Of a stretch of 64,000 nucleotides of DNA, positions 46,048 to 57,333 are shown piece by piece (within the stretch, counting starts at the first letter, position 1; the number at the start of each line of letters is the position of its first letter). Below the pieces are notes generated by a model. The model was given only the letters and a program-made list of their open reading frames with translations. It was not told the origin of the DNA and made no database searches. Made by a program: the position numbers and the translations under genes. Source of the DNA: Salvelinus alpinus (lineage: Eukaryota > Chordata > Actinopteri > Salmoniformes > Salmonidae); NCBI RefSeq assembly GCF_045679555.1, contig NC_092091.1:70322517-70386516 (forward strand). The letters run 5' to 3'.

Positions 46048-47239
46048 TTTTAAAGAATAAGGGATTGTTAACTTGCTTCTCTTATCTGTTAGCGAGTTTT
46101 GCAATGTTATATCCACTTCTATTGAAACCTATTTGAACAGAAATATGATTCAAATCACACTCTTTTCTACAGGAAACATTGGAAGCTGTTTTGAGAAGAC
46201 AAATAGTTGCATATAAAAAAAACTTTAAAAAAACTAATCGGAATTACTCAAATTAACAGATTTTTTTCTTGGAATAGATCATCAATACTCTGTGAATCCC
46301 ACTCCAGCATTTTACAAGAAACGACTGAATCTACACACCAAATTTGATTGGATGTCCACCAAAAATAGCTGAACATATGCTTATGCAATCTAGTGGTGCG
46401 CAATACCCCCGATTCCCACTTAGAAAAATATGCCTTTCTTATGTGCACCTTTCCAAAGCACTTCTCAGTAGTTGGTATTCAAACTTACATTGTGCAGTTG
46501 CGTAAAGGGCTTTCCAGGCGTGGTTCGCTTGCAGACTCGGAATAAATGTCATTTAACTGCTTGCTGGCCAACAGAGTTTCTCATGGAGTTTTCATTCAAT
46601 GAGGTTTTCAGTACATTTATCTTAAGCAATCCCTTTAAATACGGTATACATTTTGTGTTTAAATGTTGTAAAATTATGACAAGCCAACCCAATAAAAGCT
46701 TTTTAATTTTAAACAAAAAACTATACTGTTTATTGTTCATGGCTTTGAGTCTGAAATGTTTTAGGTAAACATTTTCACACGCATTGTCCTACCTATATTT
46801 TCCTGAAAACACCAGTTAACCTTATCTTTCTTATTATGTTTTCTACAAACCTTCCAGAGAGGCCATGAGACATTTTAGTAAAGTGGAAGAGAAAAATAGA
46901 CCCAACTCTCCCTTACAATTAAAAGCTAATATATTTCTCTCAGGTCTTGTGATTTTTGCTTGCACCTCGTCTCATGTTGGTTGAGCGCTGTCTACCTCCC
47001 TCAAAGAAAATGATGAGCTTAGATCAATTCCATATGTTTTTGTTACGCCACTCAGTATGTCCTGTATTTTAATAGCAAATAATTTATCACTCACTCTAGT
47101 ATTTTGAGCATCCCTTTCAAATCTTGCTCTTCCAAATATTCTCCAATGTAATATTCTTGCTTGACCAAATGTCCAATTCTTCTGAGGGAAGAAAGGGAGG
47201 CATTTGAACAGGGCTACCCAGACCCCTCTGTTATCCTGC
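46048..47239. other. Noncoding sequence with a duplicated flank block
   Basis: No gene seen. 46660-46740 matches 72-155. The remainder is A/T-rich without recognisable features. Confidence 0.45.
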
Positions 47240-47550
47240 TGCTACTCTCTGTTTATTATCTATGCATAGTCACTTTAACTCTACTTACATGTACATATTA
47301 CCTCAATTACCTCGACTAACCTGTGCCCCCGCACATTGACTCTGTACCGGTACACCCTGTATATAGCCTCGCTATTGTTATTTTACTGCTGCTGTTTAAT
47401 TATTTGTTACTTTTATTTTCTATTTTTGACTGATATTTATTTTTATTAACTTCTTAAAGAATTGTTGGTTTAGGGCTTGTAACTAAGCATTTAACTGTAA
47501 GGTCTATCTATACCTGTTGTATTCGGCGCATGTGACAAATAACATTTGAT
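47240..47550 (+). mobile_element. CR1/L2-group LINE 3' tail
   Basis: LINE 3' UTR with TGTATATAGCCTCGCTATTG, ending TTCGGCGCATGTGACAAATA and ATTTGATTTGA. 5' truncated, followed directly by duplicated block D2. Confidence 0.75.
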
Positions 47551-48560
47551 TTGATGATGAATATGATGGCCACTCATTTCAAATGCTTTTATGACTACCT
47601 GCTTTCCAGCAGTGTTGGAAGCTACTCTGAAAAAATAGTTTACCTAGCTACCAAATACCTGACACTGGAATAAGTTGAGCTACAGAAAAGCTACCCTTAA
47701 CTTAAGACAAATAGTTGAACTTGTTACTTTGAAAATGTAGTTCACTACATCAAAACTACCTGGTGATTTAGTAAGAGACCATGTTATTTTTTAACATTCA
47801 AAAGAGTCACAGAACTTAAGTCTTTAAACTGTACATCTACACATTTTTATCTATACTAGGCCAATAACTCCATGCTCTCTTTTTTCATAGTGATCCTGTC
47901 AACGTAGGTGTTGAAAAACATTTATTGGGTAGTTGTAACGATTGTCCTGGGAAGAAGGTGACCAAAACGCAGCGTGGTAAGTGTTCATGTTAAAATTTAA
48001 TCAAAACTGAAGACTAAACAAAATAACAATGAGGAAGAACGAAAACGAAACAGTTCTGTCAGGTAACACACACAAAACAGAAAACAACTTCCCACAAACA
48101 CAGGTGGGAACAGGTTACCTAACTATGGTTCTCAATCAGAGACAACGATTGACAGCTGTCTCTGATTGGGAACCATACCAGGCCAAACACATAGAAAAGG
48201 ACAACATAGAACAAAACATAGAATGCCCACCCAAACTCACGCCCTGACCAAACCAAAATAGAGACATAAAAAGGATCTCGTAAGGTCAGGGCGTGATAGT
48301 TGTTCCAGATTTGAATTGAACTACTGAAAACACTACAAATATTTGAATGTATTTAAACAGTGTAGGTGATTTAGTTGAACAACAGGTATGTATGATGTTA
48401 ACATACAGTATCTGTATATGATTTATGGCCTAGATTATTTTTAAAGAATGCTTTCCTCATAAAACGTTTCCTTATTCCACTGAACCAGAGAGGTCTGTCA
48501 AGGAAGTTACTAACTTGGCATAGTAAGAGGAAACCCCTGAACTGATCTGTCTTGGTTGTA
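47551..48560 (+). repeat. Duplicated block D2 (related to 38930-40820), with a solo LTR inside
   Basis: Collinear with D1. It holds CATTCAAAAGAGTCACAGAAC near 47800 and CCACTGAACCAGAGAGGTC with AGAGGAAACCCCTGAACTGA near 48480-48543. The LTR at 47934-48298 is inserted in it. Noncoding. Confidence 0.65.
47934..48298 (-). mobile_element. Solo LTR, target copy GTAGT/GTTGT
   Basis: A 365-bp unit TGTAACGATTG...GGGCGTGATA. Flanks are GTAGT (47929) and GTTGT (48299), four of five matching. It carries the shared stem-loop, arms 48125-48143 and 48158-48176, 18 of 19 paired with the odd pair G-U. Older than the others. Confidence 0.78.
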
Positions 48561-48598
48561 GAAAACATCCATTCACCATGAGGAAATACAAATCTTCC

Positions 48599-48690
48599 TT
48601 ATACCACTGAACCAGAGAGGTGTGATAATGAACACTTTTCATTGCATTAGTCAAACACCTGATCCCTACAAGATTACAAACCATATACAA
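48599..48690 (+). pseudogene. Degenerate copy of the lipoxygenase promoter
   Basis: CCACTGAACCAGAGAGGTGT, CTTTTCATTGCATTAGTC and CAAACCATATACAAGGA run parallel to 11909-11980 (the TATA box is now TATACAAG). No first exon or donor follows. 48691-49100 has nothing recognised. Confidence 0.6.
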
Positions 48691-49100
48691 GGATTTACAT
48701 TAAAGTCAGAACAATTTTTTTAGTTCCCTGATGATTATAGTCACTTGCCTGCAAAAATTGCCATAACTTGTCGGTCACTTAACTAAACATCAAGAAGGAA
48801 GCAGAAATATTAGTTTTACTGGCCTGCTCCATCGGACGCGTAACTTTTGCAGAGCGTGAGACGCTCCTATTAATTTCAACAAGATATCAAGAACTTAATT
48901 GTATTAAAATGGTTTGATCTGTTGTGATAATCAATCAGGTTGCTACTTGCTTGCCTACATATACAAATATACAGTGTATTTTGTGATTATTTCATTTGGA
49001 GTGGTTTCATGTCCATACACACTGCTTGTTTGACCAGTACCTCATTGTCCTTTTTTTTACTCAGGGCATAGATTTTCGATTTCTGCTTTCAACCCAACCC

Positions 49101-49251
<151 letters not shown>

Positions 49252-49491
49252 CCGGCTCTGGGCCTTTTGGGGGCCCTAAGCAAGATTTGGTTCTGGGGCC
49301 CCCCGCCTACCGGCAAAACATCTGTGCGTACCCCCTCATATCTTGAGGCAGAGAGAAAACAACTGCAGTGTTACAGCTAATTTCCTGCAATTCTACCCAT
49401 TTTGGCGTGGAGAGACATCTTTGCAGTTTTAAAGCAAATTTCCCATGTTAATATGATATATTTCAAAACATATTTGTTTTTCTTGCATCTC

Positions 49492-50365
49492 ATTTACATT
49501 TTACATTTAAGTCATTTAGCAGACGCTCTTATCCAGAGCGACTTACAAGTTGGTGCATTCACCTTATGATATCCAGTGGAACAACCACTTTAAAATAGTG
49601 CATCTAACTCTTTTAAGAGGGGGGGGGAGGGTTAGAAGGATTACTTTATCCTATCCTAGGTATTCCTTAAAGAGGTGGTGTTTCAGGTGTTTCCGGAAGG
49701 TGGTGATTGACTCCGCTGACCTGGCGTCGTGGGGGAGTTTGTTCCACCATTGGGGTGCCAGAGCAGCGAACAGTTTTGACTGGGCTGAGCGGGAGCTGTA
49801 CTTCCTCAGAGGTAGGGAGGCGAGCAGGCCAGAGGTGGATGAACGCAGTGCCCTTGTTTGGGTGTAGGGCCTGATCAGAGCCTGAAGGTACGGAGGTGCT
49901 GTTCCCCTCACAGCTCCGTAGGCAAGCACCATGGTCTTGTAGCGGATGCGAGCTTCAACTGGAAGCCAGTGGAGAGAGCGGAGGAGCGGGGTGACGTGAG
50001 AGAACTTGGGAAGGTTGAACACCAGACGGGCTGCGGCGTTCTGGATGAGTTGTAGGGGTTTAATGGAACAGGCAGGGAGCCCAGCCAACAGCGAGTTGCA
50101 GTAGTCCAGACGGGAGATGACAAGTGCCTGGATTAGGACCTGCGCCGCTTCCTGTGTGAGGCAGGGTCGTACTCTGCGAATGTTGTAGAGCATGAACCTA
50201 CAGGAACGGGTCACCGCCTTGATGTTAGTTGAGAACGACAGCGTGTTGTCCAGGATCACGCCAAGGTTCTTAGCACTCTGGGAGGAGGACACAATGGAGT
50301 TGTCAACCGTGATGGCGAGATCATGGAACGGGCAGTCCTTCCCCGGGAGGAAGAGCAGATCTCCT
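49492..50365 (-). mobile_element. L2-type LINE, 5' truncated, with intact RT C-terminal frame
   Basis: The minus-strand frame 50292-49651 is open for 213 codons: SQSAKNLGVILDNTLSFSTN, ALVISRLDYCNSLLAGLP, ARLVFNLPKFSHVTPLL, PQWWNKLPHDARSA and a natural stop after KEYLG. The 3' tail (minus strand of 49492-49550) reads AGTCGCTCTGGATAAGAGCG, TCTGCTAAATGACTTAAATG, the tail also used by SINEs in the window. A G run at 49619 lies in the 3' UTR. Confidence 0.88.
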
Positions 50366-50526
50366 AGACAAGTACAATTTCAAGATACAATACCTGCAAA
50401 TATGTACAGTTCAATGGGGAGAAAACAAACATGTAAAAACACAAACTAAAACGACACCAAACAAATTAAAACAGATAGGCTTCAGTACTTCAAATGTTAA
50501 ACTCAAAGGCTACCAACCCAAAGCCA

Positions 50527-50622
50527 CATAGAAAAAGAAAAATCAGATAGAGCAGGAATATAAAAATCAGACAGAGCAGGAATATAAAAATCAGACAGAG
50601 CGGGAATATAAAAATCAGACAG
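50527..50622 (+). repeat. 24-bp minisatellite, left part
   Basis: About four units of GAATATAAAAATCAGACAGA plus GCAG. The array is cut by LTR element B and continues at 53531-53615. Confidence 0.93.
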
Positions 50623-51076
50623 TGTCACGCCCTGGCCTTAGTTATCTTTGTTTTCTTTATTATTTTAGTTAGGTCAGGGTGTGACATGGGGGATGTTTGT
50701 GTGTTTTTTGTCTAGTCTAGGGTGTGTGTATTGTCTAGGGGGTTTTGTAGAGTTCATGGGGTTGTGTTCAGTGTAGGTATTTATGTAAGTCTATGGTTGC
50801 CTGGATTGGTTCTCAATTAGAGACAGCTGTCTATCGTTGTCTCTGATTGAGAGCCATATTTAGGCAGCCATAGGCATTAGGGAGGTTGTGGGTAATTGTC
50901 TATGTCTTGACGTTAGTTGCTTGTGTCTGCACTTTTGTTTTGTAGCTTCACGGTCGTTTGTTGTTTTGTCTAGTTTGTATTAGTGTTCGTGTTCGTTTCT
51001 TCTTCTATTAAAAATAAGATGTATTTATATCACGCTGCGCCTTGGTCCTCTCTTTCACCTAACGACGATCGTGACA
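50623..51076 (+). repeat. 5' LTR of element B
   Basis: Stem-loop arms at 50807-50824 and 50839-50856. The codons for [13 protein letters not shown] start at 51020, inside the LTR. The next internal bases are GAATTACCCACC, with no TGG primer-binding start. Confidence 0.93.
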
Positions 51077-52996
51077 GAATTACCCACCTGTCCAGGACCA
51101 AGCAGCGTGGTAACAGGCAGCGGCAGCAGGAGCAGCGCAAGGAGGAATGGACATGGGAGCAGAGTCTGGATTACACTACGTGGGAGGAGATCGACAGGTG
51201 GGCGATCGACCCAGGGAGAATGCCGGAGCCCGCCTGGGATTCTCTGGAGCAGTGTGAGGAGGGATACCGGCGAATGGAGGCAGCATTACGACGCGGTAGG
51301 ACGCCCGAGAGTCAAGCCCAAAAATTTCTTGGGGGGGGCTACAAGGGAGTGTGGCGAAGTCAGGTAGGAGACCTGAGCCAACTCCCCGAGCTTACCGTGG
51401 AGAGCGAAAGTACGGGCAGACACCGTGTTATGCGGTTAAGCGCACGGTGTCTCCTGTACGTGTGCTTAGCCCGGTGCGGTACATTCCAGCTCCACGTATC
51501 GGACGGGCTAGATTGAGCATTGAGCCAGGTGCCATGAAACCGGGCTACGGGGAGCATTCAACCAGGAAAGGTTGGGCAGGCTCGGTGCTCAAGGGAGCCA
51601 GTACGCCTGCACGGTCCGGTATATCCGGCGCCACCTCCCCGCCCCAGCCCAGTACCACCAGTGCCAACACCACGCACCAGGCTTCCAGTGCGTCTCCAGA
51701 GCCCTGTTCCTCCTCCACGCACTCGCCCTATGGTGCGTGTCTCCAGCCCAGTACACCAGTTCCGGCACCACGCACCAGGCCTACTGTGCGCCTCAGCCGG
51801 CCAGAGTCTGCCGTCTGCCCAGCGCCGTCTGCGCTGCCCGTCTGCCCAGCACCGTCTGAGCTGCCCGTCTGTCCTGAGCCTTCAAAGCCGCCCGTCTGTC
51901 CTGAGCCTTCAAAGCCGCCCGTCTGTCCTGAGCCTTCAAAGCCGCCCGTCTGTCCTGAGCCTTCAAAGCCGCCCGTCTGTCCTGAGCCTTCAGAGCCACC
52001 CGTCTGTCCTGAGCCTTCAGAGCCGCCCGCCAGTCAGGAGCAGCCAGAGCCGCCCGCCAGTCAGGAGCAGCCAGAGCCGCCCGCCAGTCAGGAGCAGCCA
52101 GAGCCGCCCGCCAGTCAGGAGCAGCCAGAGCCGCCCGCCAGTCAGGAGCAGCCAGAGCCGCCCGCCAGTCAGGAGCAGCCAAAGCCGTCAGTCAGCCAGG
52201 AGCAGCCAGAGCCGCCCGCCAGTCAGGCGCAGCCAGAGCCGCCCGCCAGTCAGGAGCAGCCAGAGCCGCCCGCCAGTCAGGAGCAGCCAGAGCCGCCCGC
52301 CAGTCAGGAGCAGCCAGAGCCGCCCGCCAGTCAGGAGCAGCCAGAGCCGCCCGCCAGTCAGGAGCAGCCAGAGCCGCCCGCCAGTCAGGAGCAGCCAAAG
52401 CCGTCAGTCAGCCAGGATCTGCAAGAGCCGTCAGTCAGCCAGGATCTGCAAGAGCCGTCAGTCAGCCAGGATCTGCCAGAGCCGTCAGTCAGCCAGGATC
52501 TGCCAGAGCCGTCAGTCAGCCAGGATCTGCCAGAGCCGTCAGTCAGCCAGGATCTGCCAGAGCCGTCAGTCAGCCAGGAGCTGCCAGAGCCGCCAGTCAG
52601 GAGCTGCCAGAGCCGCCCGCCAGTCATGAGCCGCCCGCCAGTCCGGAGCCGCCCTCCAGTCCGGAGCCGCCCTCCAGTCCGGAGCCGCACTCCAGTCCGG
52701 AGCCGCCCCTCAGTCCGGAGCCGCCACCTCAGTCTGGAGCCGCTACCTCAGTCCGGAGCCGCTACCTCAGTCCGGAGCCGCTACCTCAGTCCGGAGCCGC
52801 TACCTCAGTCCGGAGCCGCTACCTCAGTCCGGAGCTGCCCCTCAGTCCGGAGCTGCCCCTTCGTCCAGTGGCGCCCTCTAGGATGGTCTTCAGTCCGGGA
52901 CTCGATGCAGGGGTCGCCACTCCAGAGGCGCCACCAAAGTGTGTATTGACTATGGTGGAGTGGGGTCCACGTCCCGCACCTGAGCCGCCGCCGTAA
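51020..52996 (+). pseudogene. Proline-rich repeat frame of LTR element B, frameshifted
   Basis: The start [13 protein letters not shown] and RDRITHLSRTKQRGNRQRQQ run in one frame to QKFLGG at about 51337, where an eight-G run shifts the frame. The product continues from about 51351 as KSGRRPEPTPRAYRGERKYG, RTVSPVRVLSPVRYIPAPRI, then 9-residue units (EPSKPPVCP, PEPPASQEQ, EPSVSQDLP) and 6-residue units (RSRPPV in a shifted frame), with VLTMVEWGPRPAPEPPP just before the stop at 52996. Element C has the same join with six G and an unbroken frame, so this copy is probably disabled by the longer G run. Function unknown. Confidence 0.6.
51880..52850 (+). repeat. Blocks of 27-bp and 18-bp tandem repeats in element B
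   Basis: 27-bp units CCTTCAAAGCCGCCCGTCTG near 51886-52020, CAGTCAGGAGCAGCCAGAGC near 52028-52410 (about 13), CAGTCAGCCAGGATCTGCCA near 52413-52580; then 18-bp units around GAGCCGCC(C/A)CTCAGTCCG to 52850. Confidence 0.92.
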
Positions 52997-53083
52997 GAAG
53001 GCCCACCTGGACCCTCCCCTTCTGTGTCAGGTTTTGCGGCCGGAGTCCGCACCTTTGTGTGTGTGGGGGGGGGGGGGGGGTAC

Positions 53084-53530
53084 TGTCACGCCCTGGCCTT
53101 AGTTCTCTTTGTTTTCTTTATTATTTTAGTTAGGTCAGGGTGTGACATGGGGGATGTTTGTGTGTTTTTTGTCTAGTCTAGGGTGTGTGTATTGTCTAGG
53201 GGGTTTTGTAGAGTTCATGGGGTTGTGTTCAGTGTAGGTGTTTATGTAAGTCTATGGTTGCCTGGATTGGTTCTCAGAGACAGCTGTCTATCGTTGTCTC
53301 TGATTGAGAGCCATATTTAGGCAGCCATAGGCATTAGGTAGGTTGTGGGTAATTGTCTATGTCTTGACGTTAGTTGCTTGTGTCTGCACTTTCGTTTTGT
53401 AGCTTCACGGTCGTTTGTTGTTTTGTCTAGTTTGTATTAGTGTTCGTGTTCGTTTCTTCTATTAAAAAGAAGATGTATTTATATCACGCTGCGCCTTGGT
53501 CCTCTCTTTCACCTAACGACGATCGTGACA
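53084..53530 (+). repeat. 3' LTR of element B
   Basis: Matches 50623-51076 except for loss of six bases in the left stem arm (near 53275) and several small changes near 53455. Confidence 0.93.
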
Positions 53531-53615
53531 GACAGAGCAGGAATATAAAAATCAGACAGAGCAGGAATATAAAAATCAGACAGAGCAGGAATATAAAAAT
53601 CAGACAGAGCAGGGC
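53531..53615 (+). repeat. 24-bp minisatellite, right part
   Basis: Continuation of 50527-50622. The first five bases (GACAG) are the target duplication of element B. Confidence 0.92.
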
Positions 53616-53689
53616 AACGCTGTCTCCCATCTGCAAGACTAAACACTGTTGTTAAATTAGCCCTTGTAAGTGGGAGATATTATCAAATC

Positions 53690-55735
53690 ACATTTGAAAG
53701 GCTAGTCACATGCGCCAAATAAGAGTGGTGTGGACCTTACAGTGAAATGCTTACTTACAAGACCTTAACCAACAATGCAGTTTTAAGAAAAAGAAGTATT
53801 AAGTAAAAAAAGTATTAAAGAGCAGCAGTAAAATAACAATAGCGAGGCTATATACAGGGGGTACCGGTTATTCGAGGTAATTGAGGTAATTATGTACAAT
53901 TAGGTAAAGGGACTATGCATACATAATAAACAGAGTAGTAGCAGCATAAAAGGGGGGGAAATGCAAATAGTCCGGTTGGCCATTTGATTAGCTGTTCAGG
54001 ACTCTTATGGCTTGGGGGTAAAAGACCTAGACTTCGCGCTCCGGTACCGCTTGCCGTGCAGTAGCAAAGAGAACAGTCTATGACTAGGGTGGCTGGAGTC
54101 TTTGACATTTTTTAGGGCCTTTCTCTGATACCGACATCCACCCTATAGGCTGTCTCATCGTTGTCGGTGAGCAGGCCTACCACTGTTGTGTCATCGGCAA
54201 ACTTAATTATGGTGTTGGAGTCGTGCCTGGCCATGCAGTCATGAGTGAACAGGGAGTACAGGAGGGGACTGAGCACGCACCCATTACATGGGGGGGGGGG
54301 GGGGGTCCGCAAGGAAGTCCAGGATCCAGTTGCAGAGGGAGGTGTTTAGTCCCAGGGTCCTTAGCTTAGTGATGAGCTTTGAGAGCACTATGGTGTTGAA
54401 CGCTGAGCTGTAGTCAATGAATAGCATTCTCACATAGGTGTTCCTTTTGTCCAGGTGGGAAAGAGCAGTGTAGAGTGCAATAGAGATTGCATCATCTATT
54501 GGGGCAGTATACAAATTGGAGTGTGTCTAGGGTTTCTGGGATAATGGTGTTGATGTGAGCCATGACCAGCCTTTCAAAGCACTTCATGGTTACAGACGTT
54601 AGTGCTACGGATCGGTAGTCATTTAGGCAGGTTACCTTAGTGTTCTTGGGCACAGGGACTACGGCGGTCTGCTTGAAACATGTTGGTATTACAGACTCAG
54701 TCAGGGACAGGTTGAAGATGTCAGTGAAGACACTTGCCAGCTGGTCAGCGCATGCTCGGAGAATGCGTCCTGGTAATCCATCTGGCCCTGCCGCCTTGTG
54801 AATGTTGACCTGTTTAAAGGTCTTACTCACATCGGCTACGGAGAGCGTGCCTGTGATGCTTCGTCACAGGGCATAGTTGTCACAACTTCTGCCAAAGTCG
54901 ATGCCTCTCCTTGTTCGGGCGGTGTTCGGCGGTCGACGACTTCTAGCCATCGCCAATCCATTTTCCATTTGTTTTGTCTCGTTTTCCCACACACCTGGTT
55001 TTAATCTCCCAATTACTGGTCATGTATTTAACCCTCTGTTTCCCCCATGTCTTTGTGTGTGATTGTTTTTAGTTCATGTCGGTACGTTTCCGGTTGGTTT
55101 TGTCCGGGTGCTGTTTTCACCCGTGTTTTGTGGCAACCATTAATGTTCGCACATTGGTACTGTTACTGGTGCTATTTTCTTGAGTAAAGTGCATTGTTCA
55201 CTCATCTCTGCTCTCCTGCGCCTGACTTCATGCACCAGTTACACCCACCGCCTGACAATAGTGGGATTTCTTATAAGCTCCCGCTCATTGAAAGCGGCAG
55301 CTCTACCCGTTAGCTCAGTGCGGATGTTTCCTGTAATCCATGGCTTCTGGTTGGGATATGTACGTACAGTCACTGTGGGGGACAATGTCATCGATGCACT
55401 TATTGATGAAGCCAGTGACTGATGTGGTGTACTCCTCAATGCCATCTGATGAATTTCGGAACAAATTCCAGGCTGTGCTAGCAAAACAGTACTCTAGCTT
55501 AGCATCGGCTTCATCTGACCACTTTTTTATTGACCAAATCACTGGTGCTTCGTGCTTTAGTTTTTGCTTGTAAGCATAATCAGGAGGATATAATTATGTT
55601 CAGATTTGCCAAATGGAGGGTGAGGGAGAGCTTTGTAAGCTTCTGTGTATGTGGAGTAAAGGTGGTCTAGAGTTTATTTCCCTCTGGTTGCACATTTAAC
55701 ATGCTGGTAGAAATTAGGTAAAACTGAAGTTTCCG
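53690..55735 (-). mobile_element. CR1/L2-group LINE, interrupted by a solo LTR
   Basis: Minus strand, tail at 53690 (CACATGCGCCAAATAAGAG). RT pieces: [20 protein letters not shown] near 54650, [20 protein letters not shown] near 54440, then KFADDTTVVGLLTDNDE at 54210-54160. A G run at 54291-54305 replaces RT codons. The linker region (TVRTYPNQKPWITGNIRTEL) lies beyond the LTR at 55380-55320. The clade differs slightly from 5872-11690. Confidence 0.85.
54878..55257 (+). mobile_element. Solo gypsy-type LTR with target duplication ATAGT
   Basis: A 380-bp unit TGTCACAACTTC...GCCTGACA, flanked by ATAGT at 54873 and 55258, inserted in LINE coding sequence. Same family as the fragment at 246. Carries no internal region. 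Confidence 0.88.
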
Positions 55736-55744
55736 GCTGGATAA

Positions 55745-56215
55745 CCTACTGGCTACCCGCGGACGTTCAGATCGGGGTCTGTTGGTTCCATCCCCCTCAC
55801 CCCCTTTCCGATACCCATGGAGCTGGGAGGGGCAGTGCGCAGGGAGACCGTAGGGGGTTCCAGCACGTGCACCATCTGTGGCCGCAGAGGTCACACTGCC
55901 GGTCGGTGCCGGGTTGGTTCCTCTGGGTATCGAGGCAGCAGGCAGGGCGCTCTGGCGTCACCCCAGGTGAGCCGGCACCATTCTCACCCAGAGCCCTCTG
56001 TTGCACATATGTTTTTATAATTCACTTTTCCTGAGTTTTCCCCGCATTCCCAGCATAAGGCGCTCGTCGATTCAGGCGCGGTTGGTAATTTTATAGATAG
56101 ATCGTTCGCCCTTAGTTTAGGGATACCCATTGTTCTCGTGGCTGTGCCCTTCCCCGTTCACGCCTTAGATAGTCGACCATTAGTGTCAGGGTTGATTAGG
56201 GAGGCCACCGCAGGT
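55745..56215 (+). mobile_element. Ty3/gypsy gag-protease fragment
   Basis: The + strand shows a CCHC zinc knuckle, CTICGRRGHTAGRC (55870-55911), and after a frameshift an aspartic protease start, ALVDSGAVGNFIDRSFALSL (from 56061), with VPFPVHALDSRPL. Reverse transcriptase and integrase are absent, and so are adjoining LTRs. An old retrotransposon relic rather than a host gene: the frame is broken. Confidence 0.82.
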
Positions 56216-56289
56216 GTTCATAATATTTTGTGCAATCAGTAGGTTGTAATCTCATTGAGCAACGTCTCAACCAAATATTACAGAATTGT

Positions 56290-57333
56290 CCACATTGAAA
56301 GTTCATGATTTTTGTTTTTTCACACCACCCATTCCCTACAGGCCAACAAACCATATAAAAGAGCCATGATATCTAGGTTCTGAGTACAGTGGAACTCTGA
56401 TTTCTCATCACTGAGTTACTGCATCTTATTTGGGTAAGAAAGCTGACATCTTATATGATTATATTCAACCTTTATTTAACTAGGCAAGTCAGTTAAGAAC
56501 AAATTCTTATTTACCTAGAAACAGTGGGTTAACTGCCTTGTTCAGGGGAAGAACGACAGATTTGTACCTTGTCTGCTCGGGGATTCGATCTAGAAACCTT
56601 TCATTTACTGGCCCAACGCTCTAACCACTAGGATACCTGCCAGGATACCTTACTTGTCATGTAATGGATGGATCCCATGGCCTAACTCATTTGACTCTGC
56701 TGTTGAATATAACACATTGCAATAAGTGTTGACTATAATTTTCATACTTGTACTTACTATTTGTGGCTCTGAGTGCCATCCATATAGCTTTAAAAATATA
56801 TGAATTTGTATTTTAACACCCTTAAGTTCAAATCTGGGCCTCGAAGCCACTGCTTTTTTGTTTTTCATTCTTCCCCTCCTATCAGGAACTGACTTAGAAC
56901 TGTGACACCAGGTGGGTGCAATCAATCATCAGATATAACAGAAAACCAGTAGCAGTCTGGCCCTTGTAGTGTAAGATTTGAACAACCCTGCTGTAATTGT
57001 CTCCCTAGGCAGACCGGTTGCCTTCCACATTAACAATGCTCCAGTGCTGTTGTTGTAGGTAAGGTAACAATCCCTTTGGATCATCCTGTGGCCTCATCTG
57101 ACACAATAGCTAAGCAAAATGATTGGTCATCGGTCTCAATTAAATATCAAATTGATCACATTTTATCATATATTTTAGTCTTCACTTGCTTTGTAGAGTC
57201 ACCATGATCGTTTAAGAAGCCAAGGTGTTCACTGGAGGAGATATACTGTACGCAGGCACCATGAACAGTATCTGCATACAACTCCGTGGCACAATGGATT
57301 CAAGCCATTGCATCGGCCACCCTTGAAGGGCTG
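56290..57333 (+). pseudogene. Decayed lipoxygenase paralogue: promoter, first exon, coding exon 1
   Basis: TATAAAAG at 56354 and a first exon ending TTGG|GTAAGA at 56433 parallel 11971-12051. 56655-57160 matches the first intron of the gene. At 57204 coding exon 1 reads ATG, two codons and a stop (TAA at 57213), then KVFTGGDILYAGTMNSICIQ. It is broken at 57333 by LTR element C, and no later exons are found. Non-functional. Confidence 0.82.
56466..56645 (-). repeat. HpaI-type tRNA-derived SINE
   Basis: Read on the minus strand: an A box in GGTATCCTAGTGGTTAGAGC, a B box in GGTTTCTAGATCGAATCCCC, then the body GCAGTTAACCCACTG and an A/T tail. It is inserted in the first intron of the pseudogene, just after the donor; the functional gene lacks it at that spot. 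Confidence 0.85.

Larger units (their letters stand above)
50623..53530 (+). mobile_element. Full-length LTR element B without visible pol
   Basis: LTRs 50623-51076 (454 bp) and 53084-53530 (447 bp), TGTCACG...CGTGACA, flanked by GACAG at 50618 and 53531. A polypurine tract of 16 G (53065-53080) plus TAC abuts the 3' LTR. The inside holds only the proline-rich frame. The LTRs differ by a six-base deletion in the stem-loop and a few more changes, so B is older than A. It is inserted in a 24-bp minisatellite. Confidence 0.93.

Noticed and set aside
48599-48690. An active second lipoxygenase promoter
   Set aside because: The TATA box is altered to TATACAAG and no first exon, donor or coding exon follows.
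49651-50292. Host gene for the 213-codon minus-strand frame
   Set aside because: Motifs and the 3' tail are those of an L2-type LINE reverse-transcriptase C-terminus.
52192-52398. Minus-strand Ala-rich frames in element B (also 51793-52182, 52385-52690)
   Set aside because: Antisense of the 27-bp repeats, no start context and no conservation outside them.
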